Source: Vairimorpha apis BRL 01 (taxonomy: Eukaryota; Microsporidia; Nosematidae). From it: 13,436 bases of DNA. The notes under the pieces were generated by a model. That model had not been told where the DNA came from. It saw only the letters and a program-made list of their open reading frames with translations, and made no database searches. The stretch's first letter is position 1, and the number at the start of each line of letters is the position of its first letter. The stretch is taken from assembly GCA_000447185.1 (NCBI GenBank), contig KE647217.1, positions 1 to 13,436 on the forward strand. The letters run 5' to 3'. Made by a program: the position numbers and the translations under genes. Positions 1 to 7,135 of this stretch are shown piece by piece.

Positions 1-705
1 AATATTTTATACATATTGTTTCTATTTATTGATATTTATATTACATATTCTTGTATTTATTTAATACAAAAACTATTTAATAAATTTAAAATGACTATTC
101 TACTATTAAACAATTTATTTCTTTTTTACTTGTATTTAAACTTTAAATTTGATTCAAAATAATTATTTTATAAAAGTTTTAAAATGCAATTTATATTTTT
201 AATAAAACTGTAAATTTAAAAAAAGGTTTATAATATTTTAGAAGAAAATTTATAGCCATGTCAATTATCTAATATTTAAGATTTTAATTTTTATAAAAGA
301 AAAGTTTAAAACATTAAGAAGTAAAATATATTTATTTATAAAATTGTAGTTCGTATTTTTTGAATTTTATCGCGTTAAAATAATTAAATTATAATTAGAA
401 GAAATTGCTTTTTATCATATCTTAATTTTATATAGAATTTTAAAAAATCTATCGTGCTCGAATTCATTGATAAGTAGAAACGTTAAAAAATATTATCACT
501 AATAAATACACGTTTGCTTATTTGTTCAAAATTAGTCGATCTAATTAAAAAGAATTTTGATTTAGTTTAAATTTATCATAATTTCTTCTACCAGTCTAAA
601 TTATATAATTTTTTCTCATGACAACAAGCAAATAAAAAAATAAGAATTTTTAAAAAACTTAGATATAATTTAATTGAATCAACATTAAACGAATTTTGCA
701 GATCA
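1..705. other. AT-rich flank, no supported gene
   Basis: This is very AT-rich sequence beyond the candidate 3' LTR of the Ty3/gypsy element. On the minus strand one frame from about 571 down to 391 reads roughly 60 codons with a single internal stop near 483-485 and includes the string KRVFISDNIF. I do not recognise the protein. Stop-poor runs of this length arise by chance in such DNA, so I do not call a gene. Slightly G+C-richer patches near 345-375 and 450-545 could be more element debris. Confidence 0.5.
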
Positions 706-1067
706 TGTTGTTGTTCTCGTTTGAACTAAACATTTATTTAAAATCGGTTTTTATAGATGTTTTGTAATATTAATTTCATATCAATACATGAGTTTCGGAT
801 CTCGAACCGAACCAGAGACAGTTAGTTTTACTAAAATAAATAATCTCTTATGTACATATACGTTTCTTTACTGTATACAGAAACTTTATTATATTTGAAA
901 TTATATTTTAATATTTTTATTTATATTAAGGTCTATTTTCATATGTGTATTCTGTTTGCGCATCTCTTAGCGGTTATGTCGCTATTTATGTTTATATTTA
1001 AATTTATCATTTAATATATGCGTTAATATAAAACAATTAATAAAATATCTTGTGATATTATACATCA
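706..1067 (-). repeat. Candidate 3' LTR of the Ty3/gypsy element
   Basis: In the element's direction this 362-bp block starts TG (1067-1066), directly after a purine-rich tract and overlapping the end of the integrase frame, and ends GAACAACAACA at 706. It contains a TATAAAAACC box (755-746) followed by AATAAA (738-733), the usual TATA and poly(A)-signal arrangement of an LTR. It also has an inverted repeat GTGAT/ATCAC at its start (1052-1068) and a small hairpin TTCGG/CCGAA at 794-811. The call rests on position and these signals only, because I could not find the partner LTR upstream of gag. The end at 706 could be off by tens of bases. Confidence 0.4.
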
Positions 1068-2035
1068 CTTTCCGACCTTTTCATGGTTTGATATTTTCTA
1101 CAAGATTCATTCATCGCCTGCAAGTTTACACCATATTTTATTTTTACACATTTTTACTATTTTAAATAATAATTTAAATTATTCGTCGAACTTAATAGTT
1201 GTTATGTTTTTCTTAAAATACCTCTTGTCCTGTTTTTAATTTAATTTAATCTTTTACCTTCATTTGATTTTTCTCTAATTAATTCTAATTCTTCAGGATT
1301 TAAAAAATTATGTCCTGCTATTAATTTTTAGGTAAACAACTTATACTACTATTAAAAAATTTCGCTTATTTAAAATATTATGTCTTTTCTTATTTTGTTT
1401 ATTTTTCCCTTTATTCATTCGCAATATTTCTGTAATAATTAAGTTTGATCTTTTCAAAATGCCATTTAATTCTGGATTATATAATAATAAGTATAGATTT
1501 TATTTTCAAAGCTTTTATTTGCTCTTGCACTTCCATGCTTCTATGTTGCGTAAAGATATCTGTAATAATTATATAAGCTCGCTGTATTTTTTATAGTCTT
1601 TATAATTTCGTTGTCTATAATGCGTATTAAGAATCTCAAATAACATATCTTATTTACATATATATCTGTTGTAGTTATAAATATACTTTTTCACAGGATT
1701 CATCATGTTTAAATTATGTTAAATCAAAGGTACAAATATATTTGAACTTACTTTTTCAAAAAGTTCATTTGTTGTTAACTTTATTTTTGTATATTTTTCT
1801 TGATAAAGTTTTTTTGCATCTTACATTTTTTACAACTATTTATTACTTTTCGTAATTTTTGAATCAAATTTATTATTTTTAAGTATTTATGTATGCTTTA
1901 AAAACAAATTTGTTTGCCTAAATGTTTGTTTATTTTGTGTATAAAATTAAAAAACCTATTTTCCTTTGATGAGATGATTTTCTTCCGTTCCAATTCATTA
2001 TTTTTGTTAAAAATTTTTGTAATCACTTTAATATT
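1058..2035 (-). pseudogene. pol: Ty3/gypsy integrase, inactivated
   Basis: Integrase would insert the element's cDNA into chromosomes. The N-terminal zinc finger is complete in one frame: His codons at 1937-1939 and 1922-1924 and Cys codons at 1832-1834 and 1823-1825 give H-x4-H-x29-C-x2-C, ending INSCKKCKMQKN, with one TAA between second His and first Cys. The core follows in shifted frames. The first catalytic site reads SSNIFVPL, where Asp is expected at the Asn codon (1740-1742). The second is intact in ITDIFTQHR (Asp codon 1558-1560). The third lies in NPELNGILKRSN, where the usual Glu is Lys (1452-1454). The spacing between the last two is still about 35 codons. The C-terminal part includes NPEELELIREKSNEGKRLN (about 1245-1301) and a tail ending RSESDV before a stop at 1058-1060. 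Two lost catalytic acids plus frameshifts make it dead. Confidence 0.88.
1068..1082 (-). other. Candidate polypurine tract
   Basis: On the element strand this reads GAAAAGGTCGGAAAG, purine-rich except for a central TC, and it directly precedes the TG of the candidate 3' LTR. In LTR retrotransposons this tract primes plus-strand DNA synthesis. The pyrimidine interruption may be decay. It overlaps the end of the integrase frame. Confidence 0.35.
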
Positions 2036-2044
2036 ATTTTTTTT

Positions 2045-2540
2045 GAATTTATTTCTTGTATTTGGACTATTCTCGATAAACTATTGGTAATACTATTTTT
2101 ATTTCCTTTGATTTTTTAATTTCAAAGTAATAATCATTTAATAGTATTTTCAATCTCAGCATTCTGTTCATAATTTCTTAATCTCATATCCACAGTTTCT
2201 GTTATCGGTATATATTTCTACATAATAGCCTTGTATTATATCTTTGAAAAATAAAACTGATTTTACTATACCGATTAGTTCTTTTTCTGTATTTGTGAAT
2301 TTTTTGCTAAAATATCCTAGTATCCCTTCTTCTTGATATAGCACTGTACCAATACCCTGTTTTGATGCATCTGTTTCTAGTATGAATTTCTTTTCTAAGT
2401 ATGGGAATTTAAGTACTGTTTTCTTTGTTATTTCTTTCTTCAGATTTTCTAGAATTTTGTTATGTACTTCCGTCCAAAAAATTTTATCCACTTTTAAAAG
2501 TTCTGTAATTTTGTATATCTTTTCACTCATATTGTTTATA
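2045..2540 (-). pseudogene. pol: Ty3/gypsy RNase H domain
   Basis: RNase H degrades the RNA strand of the RNA-DNA hybrid made during reverse transcription. One open frame of the minus strand covers about 2652-2168 and runs from the reverse transcriptase connection into RNase H: FPYLEKKFILETDAS, then GYFSKKFTNTEKELIGIV, then VEIYTDN. These carry the expected catalytic Asp, Glu and Asp. The frame is then lost, but the tail continues in other frames as LLNDYYFEIKK (near 2110-2145) and ITNSLSR (near 2072-2095). The family consensus at that last site is AD-x-LSR, so the fourth acidic position is Asn here. The first ATG in the long frame (2530) is an internal Met of the polyprotein and not a true start. 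The domain sits between reverse transcriptase and integrase as in all Ty3/gypsy elements. Confidence 0.92.
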
Positions 2541-3330
2541 AACCTCCTATACCAATTACATACCCCAATTATCTCTTGAATTTGCTTCTTCGTTTTAGGT
2601 ACTGTCTCATATATTTTGTTATTTAAATAACTTGTGTCAGCTTCTATTCCTTACTTATCAACAATATATTCTAACATTTTTAAATTTTCTTTATAAAAAC
2701 TTGTTTTGACAAAATTAATTTAAACTCTGTTCTTTTTCTGTCTTTTAACATTTTCTTAACATCTATTGTGCTCTTCTATATCTTTCCCATATATTATTAC
2801 GTCATCTATATAAACAAAACAGTTTTTTAAATTTAAAATAATTTTGAAATAATTTTGGTTATGAACGGATTCCAAATGGTAATTTCTTATATGTGTAAGT
2901 TTAATGTAATATTTAAAATACAGTGACGTTTTGTCTCTCAGTTGTCAATGGTATTTAATTAAAGCCGATTTTTTAATATATTTTTGAAAAATATTCGTTT
3001 TTTAGCATTTGTAGATTTCAAATAATTTTCATAATGTTTAATTTTTTCAGCACATATTCGTTTAGTTTTCTATAATCTATAACAAATCTTAGTCTTTATT
3101 CTTTTTTTCTATAAAGAAATATAGACTATAAAATTCTACTATCTTTTTTCAATTATTCCTTTTCTTTTTAATTTTTCTAATTCTTGCTTTATTTTTTGCA
3201 TATATTTTGTTGGTACGATATAACTATGACTATTTTGTTTTCTAGAAGTTTTTTATCTTTTACTTTATGTCTATCGCTGCTATGTTTAATTCTTTGATAA
3301 TGTCAAAGACTTTTTGATATTTTTTATTAA
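2541..3330 (-). pseudogene. pol: Ty3/gypsy reverse transcriptase
   Basis: This is the RNA-dependent DNA polymerase of the element, recognisable from end to end but in several frames. Working down the minus strand: QELEKLKRKGIIEK (3145-3186), then a segment reading FFIEKKNKD and ending LNEYVLKKL, KKLPFGIR (2865-2888), the catalytic FVYIDDVIIYGKDIEEH (about 2772-2818) with YIDD at 2801-2812, and the connection NKIYETVPKTKKQIQEIIGV with NWYRRFINNMSEK leading into RNase H. The YxDD aspartates are intact. At least three frame changes and several stops lie between these blocks, including a stop where the conserved Asp of the first catalytic block would be. The family fit is secure; activity is impossible. 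Confidence 0.92.
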
Positions 3331-3369
3331 TTTCATTATCAAATTAGTGTTTAATATTTTTTTCTTTAA

Positions 3370-3964
3370 ATACTGCAAATTTTAAACAATATTTTACCTA
3401 AATCTTCCGCTTCTTCATTTTTGTTTGTTATTTTTATTGGAAATTCTTTTAGTTTCATAACAATTTTTTTATTTTTAAATTCCAATGTTACTTCATTACT
3501 AAGTAAAAATCTGTTACGTAATTTTTTATCTCATTGGTATTATGTTAAATTCTTCATTAATATTTTTGATTTTAATTTCTGTATCTACTACCATATATAT
3601 TAAAAAATTTCTTGTTTGCTATCAATAATGATATCTTTCTATCCTCTCTTTGCTGTAAATTTAGTTTATCAGCTAATTTTTCGCTTATGAAAACTCGCTG
3701 TGCTCCCGTGTCTATTAATGCTTTGATTTGTTTATCTTTAATTGACGCCTCTATTTGCAAATCGTCAATTGTTTTAAGCTTTTTCTCTATCATTATGCAA
3801 TGTTTTTCTTTTATTGATCGTTCTCGTTTATTTACCTCATTTTCATTTTCTTCAAGTTTTTTATTATTCACTTTTTCAATGTTTTCTTTATGTGTTGATA
3901 TACTATTCAAATACATACACTCTTTTGTGTTATGGTTGTTCGTTTTGTGCCATGAACACCATTT
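3370..3964 (-). pseudogene. pol: Zinc knuckle and retropepsin (gag-pol junction)
   Basis: A stop-bounded frame (about 3964-3572) starts with a nucleocapsid-type knuckle, CSWHKTNNHNTKEC at 3917-3958, spaced CX2HX4HX4C. Thus the second Cys of the usual CX2CX4HX4C is His. A charged Lys/Glu-rich linker of about 55 residues follows, then an aspartic protease: KALIDTGAQRVFISEKL, with active-site DTGA at 3701-3712. The frame then shifts and the protease continues as VVDTEIKIKNINEEFNIIPM and, in a third frame, as RNRFLLSNEVTLEF down to about 3370. Retropepsin cuts the Gag-Pol polyprotein during particle maturation. Knuckle and protease share one reading frame, which suggests that Gag and Pol were fused or joined close to this point. 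The ATG at 3916 follows the last Cys of the knuckle and is internal. Confidence 0.88.
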
Positions 3965-4758
3965 TTATTGTTTATTTTTTCCCTTAAACTACTCTTTTTG
4001 TGGTTAATTTTTTTAACTTTTTCTTTCCATTTCTATAATTAAATTTTCTTTAAAATTTCTTATATAAGTTAATATATCCTCTACTTTTTTATAGTGAGTT
4101 TCTAATATTTTCATCGTCGTATGAACCCTAAACCTTGCATAAAACTTTCTTTAAGTTTTCTATTGTACTTATTTTTTGTTAATGACTCCTTCTTTGCATA
4201 ATCATCCACCAGTTTCTTTATTTCTTTTGCGTACTCATTAATGTATAAAAAATCATTTTGTATTGTTTTATTTAGCCTAATTTGTATGATGATACAGTTT
4301 GTTTTCTTTCTTATATTTTTTCTTAAATCCTTTTTAATTAATTCCGTGTCGTCATATTTTTTAAAATCCGTTATACTGTGGTCTTTAATCAGCAGTTCTA
4401 ACGCAGTTATTTATTATTTATTGCTCCATTTTTTATGCTTCGACACGAAATTAAATTCTTTAAACCAATGTTCTAAATGTTCTTCTTTAACATTTTTTAA
4501 ATTTTCAAATATCTATTTTTATTTTCGACTTCTGTGTCGATATCCTCGATAGTATATTTAAATGTGATATAACTACCTGATCCTATTCTGTTTACACTTT
4601 TTCATTTTTTGTTAGCATTCTCTTTTTGTACTTCAGCGGTACAATTGAATTCAAAACTGACCTGTACTACATAAACCTTATTATAATTTTCGTTTATTTT
4701 AACATAATAAATTTCCTCAAGTACAAGACAGTTTTTTATAGTGATTTTGGACCTTCAT
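3965..4758 (-). pseudogene. gag: Ty3/gypsy Gag capsid region
   Basis: Gag forms the virus-like particle that houses reverse transcription. On the minus strand an apparent start ATG at 4758-4756 is followed, after a frame change, by INENYNKVYVVQVSFEFN and IGSGSYITFKYTIEDIDTEV. The retrotransposon-gag core comes next: EEHLEHWFKEFNFVSKHKKW, then a double stop (4411-4416), then TALELLIKDHSITDFKKYDD, QNDFLYINEYAKEIKKLVDD and MQGLGF (4123-4140). The W...F opening, the QNDFLYINEYAKEIKK helix region and the final FMQGLG block are typical of gag in Ty3-like elements. A short Lys-rich segment then leads to the knuckle. At least two stops and two frameshifts break it. The start is a best guess: no clear upstream untranslated region or primer site was seen. 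Confidence 0.85.
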
Positions 4759-4803
4759 TTGTTATTGGTTTTACACATAATTAACCTTGAAATATTTTAT
4801 TTA

Positions 4804-4830
4804 AAGAATGATGAGTCTTACTTCATTCTT
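4804..4830. other. Hairpin upstream of gag
   Basis: AAGAATGA (4804-4811) pairs perfectly with TCATTCTT (4823-4830). An inner AGT/ACT pair (4814-4816 with 4820-4822) leaves a 2-nt bulge and a 3-nt loop. It lies about 46 bases upstream of the apparent gag start, where a leader or packaging structure could sit, but short inverted repeats are frequent in AT-rich DNA. Confidence 0.3.
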
Positions 4831-6307
4831 CAATTTTGTAAAAATAATTTAATGTTAGTAATGAGTTAATTAAAACGTAAAATTCAACTCAAAAGTTCAT
4901 TATACTAGTTAACAAATGAAATTTATATTAATATATAAAATTTAAAGTAAATTTTGTTTAATTGATGTCTTTTTATAAAAAATTTTATTAAATATAGAAT
5001 AATATGTCAAATTAAATGTTTCCACTGCAAATGGTTGTGCATTAAACAGACTAGAATATTAAAATGAATATTTATATGAACGAATATGAAATAATCCTAG
5101 AACATTTGTATATTTTTAAATTATACAACGCGTTTATACTATCAATATCTTAAAATATGATAAAATATTTTTAATCAAAAAATTCTAATTTTTAAAATAA
5201 TACTGTACAATTTAATTTAGTTTAAATGTTAAATTTTAAATTGTAAACATTTTAACATTTAAAATAAGCCTTTTTAAAATATATGATGAAAATTAAATCT
5301 ACATATTTATCAAAAATATTATATAACATTCTACTTTTTTTTAATTATGGAATAAAAAGTTTCTACTTTAGATTTTACTGACCTTCACATACCAAATTCT
5401 TTAATAATATCTATTTTTATCTAAAAGTAAATATTTTATATTTAAATAATGTTTAAACAAAGATTAATTTAAAATGTTTGGTAATTTACTATGTGTGAAG
5501 ATTTAATTTATGATTTTTAATAAAATATTTTATTATTAAATTTTATGATTAATATTTTTGTGACTGTGTAACTGTATCTTTTAAATAATTTTTTTATACA
5601 AAATAATGTTAGGTTAAAAAAATTAAAAAAGTATGATAAAAACAAAATATATATTTATATATATCGATTTTTTTTAATAAAATAAACACTTTAAATTGTA
5701 TATATATTAATAAATAACAAAATCTTTTTAAAAATAATTAATTTTTTTTATAAAGTTTTTATACCAATATTTGTTATTAAAAAATATTTTTAATACAAAA
5801 AAGTATTATTATAAATTAAAAAAACTTAATCTTGTTGTTTTAATAATAAATTTTTTAGAAAAATACTTCAATTAAATTTTGTTGCATTTTTTGTCAAAAT
5901 ATATTTTTAAAAAATTGACTAAAGATTTTTTTAAAAGTATAATATATTTCGATTAAATTTAAATTAATAATTATTTATTATTCAATTTTTAGTTTAAATA
6001 TTTATTAAGTAAAAAAGTACTAATTTTTTACTTTACCATTTATGTTTTTAAAATAAAAAAGAATTGTTAAATATATATCAAATTATAACGATACTTTTTT
6101 TATTTAATTCTAATAAATATAAAAAATTTAAATTTTAACATAAAATATAATTTTATTCTTGTTTTACAAGTGGTCTAAATTATAATGTTTAACAAAAAAT
6201 AAATAGTTTTAAAAATCATTTAAAAATTAAATTAATTCATTATGCATAAAAAAATCAATTTCATGACAAATTTTTAATAAAATATAATACAAATATTAAT
6301 TTATATT

Positions 6308-6328
6308 TGGGTAAAGATTATTAACCCA
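6308..6328. promoter_or_regulatory. TGGGT/ACCCA inverted repeat upstream of small gene
   Basis: TGGGT (6308-6312) and ACCCA (6324-6328) flank an 11-nt AT loop about 87 bases before the ATG at 6415. A GGG and a CCC so close together stand out in this DNA. Short GGG- or CCC-containing motifs are reported near start sites of microsporidian genes. A TATATAA string at 6373-6379 lies nearer the start but means little in this base composition. The role is inferred only. Confidence 0.2.
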
Positions 6329-6414
6329 CAGATATATACATAATCAAATTAAATAAATTAATTTAATTTTTTTATATAAGATTAAATATAAATAAACAAA
6401 ATACATGAAAAAAC

Positions 6415-6780
6415 ATGAAAATTAATATCATATGTTTTGTTTTATTGGGTATATTAATATATATTCCGTATAATATATTATTAGGACAAAAGATGTGTGG
6501 ATCAAGTAGTAAATTTTTTTCAAAAAAATTGAGGATTTTTACATATTATCCAACATAAACGAAGAGATGAAATATATTAAGTTTAAAACAAAAATATTTG
6601 AAATATTTAATAATAAAATATAATATAATGAAAGATAATTTTATTAATATTAAAGCTTATTGTATAAATTATTGTCACAAATGTGTGGCTTTTGAGAAGA
6701 ATTTTTATTATTCTTTATTAGAAAAATTTGCAATATTAGAAAAAATAAGACGTTTATTGATATATATAATATTTTTATAA
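6415..6780 (+). pseudogene. Small secreted-protein gene, broken by two stops
   Basis: From the ATG at 6415 one frame runs 122 codons to a stop at 6778-6780 with only two internal stops: TAA at 6556-6558 and TGA at 6568-6570. The first 47 codons begin MKINIICFVLLGILIYIPYN, a Lys near the N-terminus followed by a long hydrophobic stretch, as in a signal peptide or anchor. LLGQKMCGSSSKFFSKKL follows. After the stops the frame continues with NFINIKAYCINYCHKCVAFE, giving C-x3-C-x2-C, then a helix-like segment and a hydrophobic end, RRLLIYIIFL. I recognise no family. About 10% of codons would be stops by chance here, so a 122-codon frame with two adjacent stops looks like a recently disabled gene. 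Two short genes or a sequencing error are alternatives. The upstream ATG at about 6405 is in another frame and closes at once. Confidence 0.4.
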
Positions 6781-7074
6781 AAACAACTACATATATATTC
6801 ATTAAAACATAAAAAATTGTTTTTAATTTAAAAAATTGTTATAAATCATTTAGTTGTTACACTGTGTGGTAAAGTTTTACCAATTATCTTTTTTAATTGT
6901 TGTTATTAATTAGTCATAAATCAACTATATATTTATTGGTGCATTATGTTTCAAATCTGAAACATAAACTATAAAAGAAAAATACTTTAAATAAAAAATA
7001 GCAAGCAGGAAATGAAATCGAACTTTAAAAACAATAAAAGCCCTTTATATACTAAAACTATTAACCATGTGTTC
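6781..7074. other. AT-rich spacer, nothing recognised
   Basis: No frame, repeat or structured RNA was recognised between the broken small gene and the hairpin island. Base composition becomes slightly richer in G+C from about 7000. Confidence 0.5.
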
Positions 7075-7135
7075 GGGGTAAACTCATAATATAGAACTAT
7101 TTACGTTCTGGACTTATGCCCCCGAGTTTCACCCC
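7075..7135. other. Strong nested hairpin in a G+C-richer island
   Basis: On the plus strand GGGGT-AAACT-CATAA-tat-AGAAC (7075-7097) pairs with GTTCT-ggac-TTATG-cccccg-AGTTT-c-ACCCC (7105-7135). That is four perfect 5-bp blocks, 20 pairs, around a 7-nt loop (7098-7104), with a 3x4 internal loop, a 6-nt bulge and a 1-nt bulge. The bulge CCCCCG can instead pair with CGGGG at 7074-7078, giving a competing fold. This is the most G+C-rich spot in many kilobases, and the blocks conserve pairing while differing in loops, as in a structured RNA. I do not recognise the class. It could be an ncRNA of either strand, a transcript-end structure or a decayed foldback element. Confidence 0.5.

Larger units (their letters stand above)
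706..4758 (-). mobile_element. Decayed Ty3/gypsy LTR retrotransposon
   Basis: Read on the minus strand, the domains follow the order gag, CCHC-like knuckle, retropepsin, reverse transcriptase, RNase H, integrase. That order, with integrase last, separates Ty3/gypsy from Ty1/copia elements. Landmarks seen directly are a gag block ending MQGLGF (4123-4140), the protease DTGA (3701-3712), LPFG (within 2865-2888), YIDD (2801-2812), ETDAS and TEKEL of RNase H, an integrase H-x4-H-x29-C-x2-C finger (1823-1939) and a core with about 35 codons between its last two catalytic positions. Coding is broken by many frameshifts and stops, so the copy cannot be autonomous. A candidate 3' LTR is present; a matching 5' LTR was not found, so the upper boundary is set at the apparent gag start and is uncertain. 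Confidence 0.9.
4759..6414. other. AT-rich spacer, no supported gene
   Basis: This stretch is almost entirely A and T, with runs such as alternating TA around 5645-5665 and 5700-5710 and many homopolymer tracts. No stop-poor frame, domain or structured RNA was recognised apart from the hairpins listed at 4804-4830 and 6308-6328. If the Ty3/gypsy element once had a 5' LTR it should begin in the first few hundred bases here. I see no copy of the 706-1067 block, so that LTR is deleted or diverged beyond recognition. Confidence 0.6.

Noticed and set aside
794..811. tRNA B-box-like GGTTCGAGATCC on the minus strand
   Set aside because: One base too long for the GGTTCGANNCC consensus, no matching acceptor stem or D arm; better explained as a hairpin inside the candidate LTR.
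2382..4552. Plus-strand open frames of 60-131 codons at 2382-2579, 3421-3603, 3612-4007 and 4241-4552
   Set aside because: They lie antisense to the well supported protease, RNase H and gag relics; their Phe/Leu/Ser-rich translations are the mirror of A-rich coding sequence.
4759..4860. Primer binding site of the Ty3/gypsy element
   Set aside because: No TGG-initiated tRNA-complementary stretch is visible on the element strand upstream of gag.
5640..5720. Alternating TA tracts as a microsatellite or origin
   Set aside because: Short, interrupted and expected from base composition.
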